Positions 19,624 through 29,334 of a DNA stretch of 64,000 nt are shown piece after piece. Source of the stretch: Paraburkholderia sp. FT54 (GTDB lineage Bacteria; Pseudomonadota; Gammaproteobacteria; Burkholderiales; Burkholderiaceae); contig NZ_CP134195.1 of assembly GCF_031585635.1 (NCBI RefSeq), positions 4,030,001 through 4,094,000 of the forward strand. Direction: 5' to 3'. Positions within the stretch are counted from its first letter, which is position 1, and the number at the start of each line of letters is the position of its first letter. The notes beneath the pieces were generated by a model, which saw only the letters and a program-made list of their open reading frames with translations, searched no databases and was not told the DNA's origin. The translations under genes and the position numbers were made by a program.

Positions 19624-21006
19624 ATGACGAACTCAATCGACGCGGGCAACAGCGACGCCTCGGGCCATGGCTCACGGCTTGACGCCGGCAACAGCGGCGC
19701 TGCAGGCGATTTCTCGCGCATTGGGCTGCCCGGTAAACACGGTGTGGCGCCGTCCTCATCTGGCGAGACTGCCACCTCGCCACTCGACGACACACCCACG
19801 CTCGCCCGCAACGTCGTCCATTTCGTGCGCGTGCTGCGCGGCGCCGGTTTGCCGATGTCGCCCGCGCAAGCCGTCGATGCGCTCGCCGCTTTGCACTGGA
19901 TCGATCTGGGACGCCGCGACGACGTGCGCGCCGCCCTCGCCGCGTCACTGGTGTCCGCGCCCGACGAACGCGATCTGTTCAACGCCGCGTTCGATCTGTT
20001 CTGGCGCGATCCCGATTGGGAAGGCAAACTGCGCGCGCTGCTTCTGCCGAAAGTCCGCGACGGCCTGCCGCCTCCCAAACGCAATAACCGTCTCGCCGAC
20101 GCGTTGGCCGTACGCGCGCCGAACTCGCCGAACGGCAAAGCGCCGCAGGAAACCGAGCAGCACGAACTGCACGCGCACGTCACCTTCAGCGCGGAAGAAC
20201 GCTTACGCCATCGCGATTTCGACACCCTTTCCGCCGACGAATGGCGCACCTTGCGTCATCTGATTCGCGGCCAGCGTCTGCCGCTCGCCACCGAACCGAC
20301 GCGTCGCCTGAAAGCCGCTTCGCACGGCACGCATGCGGACTTGCGCGCGAGCGCCCGCCACGCGGTGCGCGCGGGCGGCGACTGGACGGTGTGGAAATAT
20401 CGCGCGGTGGTCGAGCGCAAGCCGCCGCTCGTGCTGCTGCTCGACATCTCCGGTTCGATGAGCAGCTATTCGCGCGCGGTGCTGTATTTCTGCCATGCGT
20501 TGCTGCAGTCGCGCGAGCGCTTGCAGGTGTTTCTGTTCGGCACGCGCCTCACCAACGCGACGCGCGCGCTGCGCGAACGCGATCCCGACGTGGCGATCGC
20601 GACGCTCACCGAGCAGGTGGTCGACTGGTCGGGCGGCACGCGGATCGGCGCGGCGCTCGCCGAATTCAACCGCCGCTGGGCGCGGCGCGTGCTGACTGGC
20701 CGCGCCACGGTGCTCCTCGTGACCGACGGCCTCGATCACGAAGCGATCCATGTGCTCGACACCGAGATGGCCCGGCTGCACCGCTTCGCATATCGCATCG
20801 TGTGGCTCAATCCGCTGCTGCGTTTCAGCGGCTTTTCTCCGAAAGCGCGCGGCGTGCAGGCGATCCTGCCCTACGTCGACGCGCATCGTCCGGTTCATAA
20901 TCTAGACAGCCTGACGGCGTTCGGCCGCGACCTCGCGCAACTCACGCGCGCGCCGCGTCGCAGCGCCGGCGTTACGGGCACCGCAGGAGCGACATCATGG
21001 AATTGA
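19624..21006 (+). CDS. VWA-domain protein (CoxE-like)
   Basis: A 460-residue protein that works with the MoxR ATPase in metal-cofactor maturation. The central-to-C-terminal von Willebrand A domain contains the MIDAS motif LLLDISGSMSSYS near residues 276-288, and TDGLDH further on. The first 60 residues are low in complexity (Gly/Ser/Asp). The start at 19624 is the first ATG after the ATPase stop. The frame stays open far upstream, but that part overlaps the ATPase gene and reads as shadow sequence. Its last 10 bp overlap the CoxG gene, suggesting translational coupling. Confidence 0.87.
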   Translation: MTNSIDAGNSDASGHGSRLDAGNSGAAGDFSRIGLPGKHGVAPSSSGETATSPLDDTPTLARNVVHFVRVLRGAGLPMSPAQAVDALAALHWIDLGRRDDVRAALAASLVSAPDERDLFNAAFDLFWRDPDWEGKLRALLLPKVRDGLPPPKRNNRLADALAVRAPNSPNGKAPQETEQHELHAHVTFSAEERLRHRDFDTLSADEWRTLRHLIRGQRLPLATEPTRRLKAASHGTHADLRASARHAVRAGGDWTVWKYRAVVERKPPLVLLLDISGSMSSYSRAVLYFCHALLQSRERLQVFLFGTRLTNATRALRERDPDVAIATLTEQVVDWSGGTRIGAALAEFNRRWARRVLTGRATVLLVTDGLDHEAIHVLDTEMARLHRFAYRIVWLNPLLRFSGFSPKARGVQAILPYVDAHRPVHNLDSLTAFGRDLAQLTRAPRRSAGVTGTAGATSWN

Positions 21007-21590
21007 CCGAAACCCATACGCTACCCGTTTCGCAGCAACGCACATGGGACGCGCTGAACGACACGGAGATTCTGCGCGCCTGCATTCCGGGCTGCGAAAG
21101 CATCGACCCGGACGGCGAGAATGCCTATGTGGTGGCGCTGAGCGCCGCAGTCGGCCCGGTCAAGGCACGCTTCAAGGGGCGCATGCAACTCACCGACATC
21201 GAGGCGCCGAACTCGTACAGCATCGTGTTCGAAGGCCAAGGGGGCGCCGCGGGCTTCGCCAAAGGCAACGCGCACGTTTCGCTCGAAGCCGACGGCGAGG
21301 CCGCCACGAAGCTCAGCTACACGGCGAGCGCGCAGGTCGGCGGCAAGCTCGCGCAGATCGGCTCGCGGCTCGTCGACGGCGCGGCGCGTAAAATTGCAGG
21401 CGAATTCTTCAAGCGCTTCGGCGCCCAGGTAGGCGGCAGTGAAGGCGCGGCGGCTCCGGACGCGGGGGAGAATGCAGCGGATCACGCGTTGCCGCACAAT
21501 ACAGCATCGAATGAGGCCGCGGACGGCGAGTCCGGCGGCGACGCAACGAAAAGGAAGAAATCATGGACAGCGTGGATCTCGAAGTCCTGA
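20997..21590 (+). CDS. CoxG-family SRPBCC protein
   Basis: A 197-residue protein of the START/SRPBCC fold. The CoxG signature runs from the N-terminus (LPVSQQRTWDALND, ILRACIPGCES) through SYTASAQVGGKLAQIGSRL and AARKIAGEFFKRFG. In Oligotropha CoxG helps anchor CO dehydrogenase to the membrane. The last 45 residues are an acidic, Ala-rich linker ending in a basic and aromatic tail (KRKKSWTAW), which would suit membrane contact. The start overlaps the end of coxE-like by 10 bp and follows CAGGAG. Confidence 0.88.
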   Translation: MELTETHTLPVSQQRTWDALNDTEILRACIPGCESIDPDGENAYVVALSAAVGPVKARFKGRMQLTDIEAPNSYSIVFEGQGGAAGFAKGNAHVSLEADGEAATKLSYTASAQVGGKLAQIGSRLVDGAARKIAGEFFKRFGAQVGGSEGAAAPDAGENAADHALPHNTASNEAADGESGGDATKRKKSWTAWISKS

Positions 21591-22585
21591 AGTCCAGCGC
21601 ACGCTGGCTGGAAGAAGGACATCGCGCGCTACTGGTAACGGTGGTGAAGACGTGGGGCTCGTCGCCGCGTCCCGAGGGCGCAATGCTCGCGGTACGCGAC
21701 GATGGACTCGTGGTGGGCTCGGTATCGGGCGGCTGCATCGAAGACGATCTGATCGACCGTGTGCGGCAGCGGGGTATCGAGCAGACGCAGCCGGAAGCGG
21801 TCAAATACGGCATCACGGCGGAGGAAGCGCATCGCTTCGGCTTGCCATGCGGCGGCACGATCCAGCTCGTGCTCGAACCGTTGACGCTGCAAAGCGGCAT
21901 TGCCGAACTGTGCAACGCAGTGGAAAACGGCCGCCTTGTGGCGCGCGAAGTGAATATGTCGACGGGCGCGACGCAGCTTGAAGACGCGCAGGCAACCGAC
22001 GGCGTGCATTTCGACGGCGAGCGTCTACTGACGATTCACGGTCCGCGTTACCGAATGCTGGTGATCGGCGCGGGGCAGTTGTCGCGCTATCTGTGCCATA
22101 TCGCGGTCGGGCTCGATTATCAGGTCACCGTGTGCGATCCGCGCGAGGAGTACACCGAGGAGTGGAACATTCCCGGCACGAAGATCGTGCGCACCATGCC
22201 CGACGACACGGTGATCGAGATGAAGCTCGACGAACGCTGCGCGGTAATCGCCCTGACGCATGACCCGAAACTCGACGATCTCGCGCTGATGGAAGCGCTG
22301 AAGACACCGGCGTTTTATGTCGGCGCGCTGGGCTCGCGAAGGAATAATCAGGCACGGCGCGAACGTCTCAAGGAGTTCGATCTGAACGATACCGAGTTGG
22401 CCCGCTTGCATGGACCGGTCGGGATTTACATCGGCAGCCGCACGCCGCCGGAAATCGCGGTGTCGATTCTTGCCGAGGTGACGGCGGCCAAGAACGGCGT
22501 TTCGCTGCCGACCTTGCTTCAGGTCGAAGGCGCCAAGGCTGCGCGCGAGGTTGCGGCTTCCGGCGGGACGGCTTGCAGCGTTTGA
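21563..22585 (+). CDS. XdhC/CoxI-family Mo-enzyme maturation protein
   Basis: A 340-residue protein of the XdhC/CoxF/CoxI family, which inserts or sulfurates the molybdenum cofactor. It has the N-terminal XdhC domain (LVTVVKTWGSSPRPEGAML, VGSVSGGCIEDDLI) and the C-terminal Rossmann-like domain (RMLVIGAGQLSRYLC, FYVGALGSRRNN, GLYIGSRTPPEIA-like GIYIGSRTPPEIA). It starts within the CoxG gene (28-bp overlap) after AAAGGAAG, so it closes the operon. This supports the view that the upstream subunits form a working Mo enzyme. Confidence 0.9.
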   Translation: MDSVDLEVLKSSARWLEEGHRALLVTVVKTWGSSPRPEGAMLAVRDDGLVVGSVSGGCIEDDLIDRVRQRGIEQTQPEAVKYGITAEEAHRFGLPCGGTIQLVLEPLTLQSGIAELCNAVENGRLVAREVNMSTGATQLEDAQATDGVHFDGERLLTIHGPRYRMLVIGAGQLSRYLCHIAVGLDYQVTVCDPREEYTEEWNIPGTKIVRTMPDDTVIEMKLDERCAVIALTHDPKLDDLALMEALKTPAFYVGALGSRRNNQARRERLKEFDLNDTELARLHGPVGIYIGSRTPPEIAVSILAEVTAAKNGVSLPTLLQVEGAKAAREVAASGGTACSV

Positions 22586-22688
22586 GATTTGTTCAAGCGC
22601 AACGCGCGGCATGCGCTTGACATCCGCGCGGCGCAAACCGACTCTAACTGGCGATCCCGTCAACGTTACGTTCGGATACCAGCCTGCC

Positions 22689-23048
22689 ATGCGCCTCTCT
22701 TTCCTGGTCTGTCTTGCCTCTTTCGGCTGGCTTGCCGGCATCCACGGCGCGGGCGCGAGCGTTCCCGCCAAACTGCCGGCCAATTTCCGCGTGCTCGACA
22801 TGCCGGACGCGAAACGAACCCAGGATCGCTTCGTCGATTTCCAGTCGCAATACACGTTCGATCCGCTCAGCAACGTTGTCGCGATGACGCGCGACGGCAC
22901 CACGCATTTCGACAGCGACGTCTGCACGCCCGACGATTTCGCGCAGATGCGTCCCGCGATCGAAGCGATCGGGCGCGACGTGCGTGCGGAAGTGATCGTC
23001 AGATCGACGCTGGTGGAGCCGTCTAGCGTTGCTTCGCAGGCGCCATGA
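22689..23048 (+). CDS. Small secreted protein of unknown function
   Basis: A 119-residue protein that I do not recognise. The N-terminus MRLSFLVCLASFGWLAGIHG followed by AGAS looks like a signal peptide, so it is probably periplasmic. The mature part holds one Cys (DVCTPDDF) and no known motif. The ATG at 22689 is chosen because the signal peptide begins there; the in-frame extension upstream is basic and implausible. It lies 103 bp after the Mo-enzyme operon and converges with the srkA gene. Confidence 0.6.
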   Translation: MRLSFLVCLASFGWLAGIHGAGASVPAKLPANFRVLDMPDAKRTQDRFVDFQSQYTFDPLSNVVAMTRDGTTHFDSDVCTPDDFAQMRPAIEAIGRDVRAEVIVRSTLVEPSSVASQAP

Positions 23049-23088
23049 GCGCCTGCTTCAGAGAGCGCATCCTTCAATCAGGACGCAC

Positions 23089-24117
23089 TCAAACGGGCCA
23101 GAGCGGCCCTTCCTGCATCGCGCCAAGCTGCTCGCGCAACTCGAGGATGCGGTCTTCCCAGTAACGCTGCGTGTTGAACCACGGAAACGCCGCGGGGAAT
23201 GCCGGATCGTCCCAGCGACGTGCGAGCCACGCCTGATAGTGAATCAGCCGCAGCGTGCGCAGCGCTTCGACCAGATAGAGTTCGCGCGGCTCGAAGTCGC
23301 AGAAGTCTTCGTAGCCGGCGAGCAGATCCGCCAGCGCGCGCGATGCTTCCACACGCTCGCCAGGCAGCAACAGCCACAAGTCCTGCACCGCCGGTCCCAT
23401 GCGGCTGTCGTCGAAATCGACGAAATGCGGCCCCGCGTCGGTCCACAACACATTGCTCGGATGGCAGTCGCCATGCATGCGCAACATGCGGATGTCGCCG
23501 GCCCGTTCAAACGCGCGCTCCACACCTTCGAGCGCAAGGTTCACCACGGTTTCCCACGCGGTGCGCAAGTCTTCCGGCACGAAACGGTGGGCGAGCAGAA
23601 AGTCGCGCGGTTCGTAGCCGAAGGTGTGGATATCGAGTGTGGGACGTTCGGTGTAGTTCTGCGTCTGTCCGACCGCATGGATGCAGCCGATGAAACGCCC
23701 AAGCCATTCGAGCGTGTCGCGCCGGTCGAGATCCGGCGCGCGGCCACCGCGACGCTCGAAGATGGAGAAGCGGAAGCCGTCGAAGGTATGCAGCGTGCGG
23801 CCCTCGAGGACACGCGCGGGCACGGCCGGAATCTCACGCGCGGCGAGATCGGCAACGAAAGCGTGTTCTTCGAGAATGGCGGCGTCGCTCCAGCGCTCGG
23901 GACGGTAGAACTTTGCGACCACGGGCGGGCCGTCTTCCACGCCCACCTGGTACACGCGATTCTCGTAGCTGTTGAGCGGCAGCATGCGGCCGTCAGTGCG
24001 CACGCCGATTGTGCTGAGCGCGCTGTCGAGCGCGTCGAGCACGATTTCCGGCTTGAGCCGGGCGAAAGGCACAGCGCTGTTCGCGCTGTCCTGTGGATCG
24101 AGGATGTCGTCGTTCAT
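23089..24117 (-). CDS. srkA: Stress response Ser/Thr protein kinase SrkA (YihE/RdoA)
   Basis: A 342-residue member of the YihE/RdoA branch of the aminoglycoside-phosphotransferase/Ser-Thr kinase fold; in E. coli this kinase protects stressed cells from programmed death. The glycine-poor nucleotide loop LNSYENRVYQV, the catalytic loop HGDCHPSNVLW and the metal-binding VDFDDSRMGP are all present, as is the C-terminal IHYQAWLARRW typical of the family. It is a single gene on the minus strand. Confidence 0.9.
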   Translation of the reverse strand: MNDDILDPQDSANSAVPFARLKPEIVLDALDSALSTIGVRTDGRMLPLNSYENRVYQVGVEDGPPVVAKFYRPERWSDAAILEEHAFVADLAAREIPAVPARVLEGRTLHTFDGFRFSIFERRGGRAPDLDRRDTLEWLGRFIGCIHAVGQTQNYTERPTLDIHTFGYEPRDFLLAHRFVPEDLRTAWETVVNLALEGVERAFERAGDIRMLRMHGDCHPSNVLWTDAGPHFVDFDDSRMGPAVQDLWLLLPGERVEASRALADLLAGYEDFCDFEPRELYLVEALRTLRLIHYQAWLARRWDDPAFPAAFPWFNTQRYWEDRILELREQLGAMQEGPLWPV

Positions 24118-24220
24118 GCCCGCATTGTGCGCCGCGCGGCCGTCAAAGACGAGGGCGAAGGCTCACAACGCGGAACCACCGACGCTTACAACTTGCACAC
24201 GCCTTGCATTCAAACTGCGT

Positions 24221-24433
24221 TCAATGCATCTGCGCGCTCGACGGTCGCACCATCTCGCCCGTATCGATCAGGTCTTCAAGGAAAAAGGGTTCAGTGTTCA
24301 GGTGCGGCGAAGCGCCGGGCTCGCCGGCATACCACGCCACCATGGCCATGTCGCCGAGAATGCGCATGACGATCCCGCGCGCGCCTTGCGGCACGGCGAT
24401 ATGGACCGATCGGACAATGGAACCGATTTGCAT
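24221..24433 (-). CDS. Small hypothetical protein
   Basis: A 70-residue protein. The ATG at 24433 is preferred to one seven codons upstream because GGGGAAA stands correctly before it. The sequence (MQIGSIVRSVHIAVPQGARG onward) looks like a small beta-rich domain ending with FFLEDLIDTGEMVRP. No family is recognised. Its codon use agrees with the neighbours, so I believe it is real. Confidence 0.55.
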   Translation of the reverse strand: MQIGSIVRSVHIAVPQGARGIVMRILGDMAMVAWYAGEPGASPHLNTEPFFLEDLIDTGEMVRPSSAQMH

Positions 24434-24857
24434 GATGTTTCCCCGTTCTCCCATAGCCGGCTTTATGATTTCACGCCGGTCAAGGTGATGATAAAAGCGT
24501 CGCTACGCCGATAACGTTGCGTACGCACCCAATCTGCCGCGCGCGGGACGCGTGAGAGGTTCGAGTCATTGTTCCCGTTTTGCGGGGCCGAGGAAAGCGC
24601 GAATCAAGGCTCTTTACCCTTGTTTCGCCCTATTCCCATTACGGCGGGCTGGACCGATGATTCGGAGCGTAACGCGTCGCAACGAGACCATCATAAACCC
24701 TGCTGGGGTGAGATATCAAAAACGTGCACCAACTAGACCATTTGCTCGACCTGACCGCCACGCCGGCCTTTGCGCGCTGCTGCGGCGCGCGTCCCGCCTC
24801 TCACGTTCGCCACGTCTATGGCGTCGCCTTGTGCGGCTTTGAGCGGCCGAACTAGTC
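24434..24857. other. Divergent promoter region of the RND efflux operon
   Basis: About 420 bp separate the minus-strand small gene from the efflux operon. No gene and no regulator of the TetR or LysR type lies here, so control of the pump must come from elsewhere. I see no clear operator. Confidence 0.4.
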
Positions 24858-27800
24858 ATGTGGATCGTTCGCCTCGCGCTACGGCGCCCGTATACGTTCG
24901 TCGTCCTGGCCCTGCTATTGCTGATCGTCGGACCTTTGACGATCCTGCGCACGCCCACCGACATCTTCCCCAATATCGACATTCCAGTGCTCTCGGTGAT
25001 CTGGTCGTATAACGGCCTGCCCGCTGACGAAATGGAAAAGCGCATCGTGCTCAACTACGAGCGTGGGCTGTCCACGGCGGTCAACGATATCGAGCACACC
25101 GAGTCGACCTCGCTGAACGGCATCGCGGTGGTCAAGATCTTTTTCCAGCCGCACGCGAATATCGATGAAGCGCTGGCCGAAGTCACCGCGCTTTCGCAAA
25201 CGCAATTGCGCTCGCTGCCGCCCGGCATCACGCCGCCGAATATCCTGCGCTACAACGCTTCGACGGTGCCGATCCTGCGGCTCGCGCTGTCGTCCGCCTC
25301 GCTCACCGAGCAGGAGCTATTCGACTTCGGCAACAACTTCCTGAAGACGCAGCTCGCCACTGTGCCCGGCGCGTCCGCGCCGCTGCCGTACGGCGGCAAG
25401 CAGCGGCAAATCATGGTCGATATCGATTCGCGCAAACTGCAGGAGCGCAATCTTTCGCCGATGGACGTGGTCAACGCGGTCACCGCACAAAATCTGATCC
25501 TGCCCTCGGGCACCGCGAAAATCGGCTCGACCGAATACTCGGTGCAAATGAACGGCAGCCCGGATTCGCTGGCTGGCCTGAACAATATTCCGATCAAATC
25601 CACCGCCAACGGCACCGTTTATATTCGCGACGTCGCTCATGTGCGCGACGGTTTCCAGCCGCAAACCAATATCGTGCGCGTCAACGGCCAGCGTGCCGCG
25701 CTGCTGACCATCAACAAGAGCGGCAATACGTCCACGCTCGAAATCGTCGACCGCATCAAGACGATGATGCCGACGCTGCGCAATCTCGTGCCCGCTTCGC
25801 TGAATATCGATCCCGTTGCCGATCAGTCGCTGTTCGTGCGTGCTTCCGTGCAAGGCGTGTTGCGCGAGGCGCTGATCGCGGCATGCCTGACCGGTCTGAT
25901 GATTCTGCTGTTTCTCGGCAACTGGCGCGCCACGTTGATCATCGCCGTGTCGATTCCGCTGTCGATGATCACCTCGATCATCGCGCTCTCCCTGCTCGGC
26001 GAGACCATCAACATCATGACGCTCGGCGGGCTCGCGCTGGCGGTCGGCATTCTGGTGGACGATGCGACCGTGGCGATCGAAAACATCAGCCATCAACTGG
26101 AGCAGGGCAAGACGCTCGAACAGGCGATTCTCGACGGCGCGCATCAGATTGCGATTCCGACGCTGGTGTCGACCTTGTCCATCTGCATCGTGTTCGTGCC
26201 GATGTTTCTGTTGACGGGCGTCGCGCACTATCTGTTCATCCCGCTCGCCGAGGCGGTGGTGTTCGCGATGCTGGCCTCCTACTTCTTCTCGCGAACGCTC
26301 GTGCCGACGCTCGCGAAATACCTGCTGCGTTATCACCACAAGCCGGCGGATCCGCACCACGCGCCGGCGCAAACGCGCAATCCGTTCATGCGCGTGCACT
26401 ATGCATTCGAAGGCGGCTTCTCGCGTTTGCGCGACCGCTATCGCGTGTTTCTCGAAGCGCGCGTCGCGCGGCCGGGTCTGTTCGTCACGCTGTTTCTGGC
26501 CTGCTGTGGCGCGTCGATGCTGCTGATGCCGTTTCTCGGCCGCGACTTTTTTCCAGCCGTCGACGCCGGCACGATCGCGCTGCATCTGCGCGCGAAAACC
26601 GGCATGCGGGTGGAGGAAACCGCGGTAGTGACCGATCGTGTGGATACGCGGATCCGTCAGGCGATCCCGCCGGGCGAGTTGCATTCGATCATCGACAATA
26701 TCGGCTTGCCGGTTTCGGGCATCAACCTCTCGTACAGCAACACCGGCACGATCGGCACTTCGGATGCGGACGTGCTGATCACGCTCAATCCCGATCATCA
26801 CCCGAGCGCCGACTACGTGCGCACGCTGCGGCGCACGCTCACCGACGAATTCCCCGGCGTGCAGTTCGCCTTCCTGCCCGCGGATATCGTCAGTCAAACG
26901 CTCAACTTCGGCATGCCGTCGCCGATCGATATTCAGATCGTCGGCCGTGATGTGGCCGGCAATCGCGTGTTCGCCGCGAAACTGCTGAATCGGCTGCGCA
27001 CGGTGCCGGGTCTCGTCGACGCCCGCATCCAGCAACCCGCGGATTTGCCGCGCATCTTTATCGACGTGGACCGTACACGTGCGCAGCAAGCCGGTTTCTC
27101 GCAACGCGACATCGCGAGCAATCTGCTGATCACGCTGTCCGGCAGCCAGCAAACCACGCCGACGTTCTGGCTCAATCCGCGCAACGGCGTGAGCTACAAC
27201 GTGATCACCGAAGCGCCGCAATACACGATCGATTCGCTGCAATCGCTCGCCAACATTCCGCTGAACGCCAACGGCCGCAGCAATATTCTCGGCTCGCTCG
27301 CCAGCATGAGGCGCGAAGCGGGCAACGCGACGCTCACGCACTACAACGCGCAGACCACCATCGATATATTCGGCACCGCCGACGGCCGCGATCTCGGCGG
27401 CGTGTCCGACGACATCAGCAAGATCATCGACGACGCCAAGGCCGATCTGCCCAAGACCTCGACCATCGAAATGCGTGGCCAGGTGCAGACCATGAACGAT
27501 TCGTTCTCGGGCCTATTCGCGGGTCTCGTGTTCGCGATTCTGCTGGTGTACCTGCTGATCGTGGTGAATTTCCAGTCGTGGCTCGATCCGTTCATCATCA
27601 TCACCGCGTTGCCGGGCGCGCTCGCGGGCATCGTGTGGATGCTGTTTCTCACGCACACCACGCTGTCGATTCCCGCGCTCACGGGCGCGATCATGTGTAT
27701 CGGCATTGCCACCGCCAACTCGATTCTCGTCATCAGCTTCGCGCGCGAGCAGTTGCTCGAACACGGCGACGCCACGCGCGCGGCGATCGAAGCGGGCTTC

Positions 27801-28040
27801 ACGCGTTTTCGTCCGGTGCTGATGACGGCGCTCGCGATGGTGATCGGCATGGTGCCGATGGCGATCGGTCTCGGCGAAGGCGGCGAGCAGAATGCGCCGC
27901 TCGGGCGCGCGGTGATCGGCGGCCTGACGATCGGCACGCTGGCCACATTGATTTTCGTCCCGGTGGTGTTCTCGATGATCTACCGGCGACTCGCGGCACG
28001 TCGCTTGCGCGCGGCTGAGCACGTGGTGCAGAAGCCATGA
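24858..28040 (+). CDS. RND efflux pump inner-membrane permease
   Basis: A 1060-residue proton-driven exporter of the AcrB/MdtB superfamily. It has the expected layout: TM1 (YTFVVLALLLLIVGPL), a large periplasmic porter domain, a block of membrane segments with the proton-relay motif GLALAVGILVDDATVAIENI (two adjacent Asp), a second periplasmic domain, and the final block FQSWLDPFIIITALPGALAGI to the C-terminus. The second block repeats the first, as in all RND pumps. Gene order is permease, adaptor, outer-membrane channel; these three form one operon. The substrate is unknown; the Asp pair and overall sequence fit the HAE (drug/solvent) branch. Confidence 0.93.
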   Translation: MWIVRLALRRPYTFVVLALLLLIVGPLTILRTPTDIFPNIDIPVLSVIWSYNGLPADEMEKRIVLNYERGLSTAVNDIEHTESTSLNGIAVVKIFFQPHANIDEALAEVTALSQTQLRSLPPGITPPNILRYNASTVPILRLALSSASLTEQELFDFGNNFLKTQLATVPGASAPLPYGGKQRQIMVDIDSRKLQERNLSPMDVVNAVTAQNLILPSGTAKIGSTEYSVQMNGSPDSLAGLNNIPIKSTANGTVYIRDVAHVRDGFQPQTNIVRVNGQRAALLTINKSGNTSTLEIVDRIKTMMPTLRNLVPASLNIDPVADQSLFVRASVQGVLREALIAACLTGLMILLFLGNWRATLIIAVSIPLSMITSIIALSLLGETINIMTLGGLALAVGILVDDATVAIENISHQLEQGKTLEQAILDGAHQIAIPTLVSTLSICIVFVPMFLLTGVAHYLFIPLAEAVVFAMLASYFFSRTLVPTLAKYLLRYHHKPADPHHAPAQTRNPFMRVHYAFEGGFSRLRDRYRVFLEARVARPGLFVTLFLACCGASMLLMPFLGRDFFPAVDAGTIALHLRAKTGMRVEETAVVTDRVDTRIRQAIPPGELHSIIDNIGLPVSGINLSYSNTGTIGTSDADVLITLNPDHHPSADYVRTLRRTLTDEFPGVQFAFLPADIVSQTLNFGMPSPIDIQIVGRDVAGNRVFAAKLLNRLRTVPGLVDARIQQPADLPRIFIDVDRTRAQQAGFSQRDIASNLLITLSGSQQTTPTFWLNPRNGVSYNVITEAPQYTIDSLQSLANIPLNANGRSNILGSLASMRREAGNATLTHYNAQTTIDIFGTADGRDLGGVSDDISKIIDDAKADLPKTSTIEMRGQVQTMNDSFSGLFAGLVFAILLVYLLIVVNFQSWLDPFIIITALPGALAGIVWMLFLTHTTLSIPALTGAIMCIGIATANSILVISFAREQLLEHGDATRAAIEAGFTRFRPVLMTALAMVIGMVPMAIGLGEGGEQNAPLGRAVIGGLTIGTLATLIFVPVVFSMIYRRLAARRLRAAEHVVQKP

Positions 28041-28128
28041 CGTATAGCGCCACCGCGATCGTGTCAGCAAGAGCAAGTAACACAAGAGGCAGCTTCGACT
28101 GCCCACGCATCTTTACAGGGGAAGTTTG

Positions 28129-29334
28129 ATGGAAGGAAAACGTCCAGACAGTTCCAGCGCCGCGCACGATCCGGCAAAGGCAAAGCGCGCACGCTGGATC
28201 GGGATCGCGGTTGCCGTGGCGGTCCTCGCCTTGGCGGCACAAGGTATCTGGTCGCGCCACGACGCGCACGCGGCGCTCGAACACGATGCCGAGCATGCGA
28301 GCCAGACGAGCGTCGAGGTCGTGCGGCCGCAGAAGTCGTCTGCCGGACTCGATCTCGTGCTGCCCGGCAATGTGCAGGCCTTTCTCGATACACCGATCTA
28401 CGCGCGCACCAACGGCTATCTGAAGAAGTGGTACGCCGACATCGGCGCGCACGTGAAGAACGGCCAGTTGCTGGCGGAGATCGACACGCCCGAAGTGGAC
28501 GATCAACTGCGCGCGGCTCGCGCCGATCTCGCGAACGCCAACGCCAACTATGCGCTCGCCAAAAGCACCGCCGACCGCTGGACCGACATGCTGAAAAGCA
28601 AATCGGTCTCGAAGCAGGAAACCGACGAGAAGGTCGGCGACATGCTCGCGAAGAAAGCCACTCTCGACGCCGCGCGTTTCAACGTGGCGCGGCTCGAGAA
28701 GACGCAGTCGTTCCAGAAGGTCTACGCGCCGTTCGACGGCATCGTGACGGCGCGCAACGTCGATGTCGGCGCGCTGATCGACGCGGGCAGTTCCGGTGGC
28801 CCAGCGAAGGAACTGTTTCATGTCGCGCAGGCGGATCGCCTGCGCGTCTATGTGAATGTGCCGCAATCCTACGCGCAGCAGGTTCGCGCGCAGCAGACCG
28901 CGTTTCTGACGCTGACCGAGACGCCGTCGAAACATTATCCGGGCACCGTGGCGCGCACCGCCGGCGCCGTCGATCCGCAACAACGCACGATGCTGGTCGA
29001 AGTCGATGTCGACAACCGTAATGGCGATTTGCTGCCGGGCGCATATGCGCAAGTGCATTTCGCGTTGGGCACGGGCGCGGCGCCGTTCACGCTGCCCGGC
29101 AACGCGCTGCTGTTCCGCCCGGACGGTGTGAAAGTCGCGACCGTCGACGCGCAACACAAGGTAAAGCTCGTGCCGGTGTCGTTGGGCACGGACTTCGGCA
29201 CGCGTGTGGCGATCGTGTCCGGCTTGCAAGGCGATGAGCAGGTGATCCTGAATCCGCAGGACTCGATCGTCGATGGCGCACCGGTGCGGATCGTGCCGGC
29301 GAAAGCGGCTGAACCGACGGGTGCGTCGTCATGA
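28129..29334 (+). CDS. RND efflux periplasmic adaptor (membrane fusion protein)
   Basis: A 401-residue MFP/HlyD-family protein that links the permease to the outer-membrane channel. An N-terminal membrane anchor (IGIAVAVAVLALAAQG) is followed by the lipoyl half-motif (LPGNVQAFLDTPIYARTNGY), an alpha-helical hairpin (residues about 125-190), the second lipoyl half (APFDGIVTARNVDVG) and a beta-barrel. The ATG at 28129 follows AGGGGAAG. It ends 4 bp into the start of the outer-membrane gene (ATGA overlap). Confidence 0.93.
   Translation: MEGKRPDSSSAAHDPAKAKRARWIGIAVAVAVLALAAQGIWSRHDAHAALEHDAEHASQTSVEVVRPQKSSAGLDLVLPGNVQAFLDTPIYARTNGYLKKWYADIGAHVKNGQLLAEIDTPEVDDQLRAARADLANANANYALAKSTADRWTDMLKSKSVSKQETDEKVGDMLAKKATLDAARFNVARLEKTQSFQKVYAPFDGIVTARNVDVGALIDAGSSGGPAKELFHVAQADRLRVYVNVPQSYAQQVRAQQTAFLTLTETPSKHYPGTVARTAGAVDPQQRTMLVEVDVDNRNGDLLPGAYAQVHFALGTGAAPFTLPGNALLFRPDGVKVATVDAQHKVKLVPVSLGTDFGTRVAIVSGLQGDEQVILNPQDSIVDGAPVRIVPAKAAEPTGASS

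Noticed and set aside
24552..24570. GAGAGGTTCGAGTC, which looks like the T-arm of a tRNA
   Set aside because: No acceptor stem, anticodon arm or D-arm can be built around it.
25317..27341. 674-codon minus-strand frame inside the RND permease gene
   Set aside because: Shadow of a conserved pump gene; the composition is rich in Arg, His and Gln, and no motif is found.
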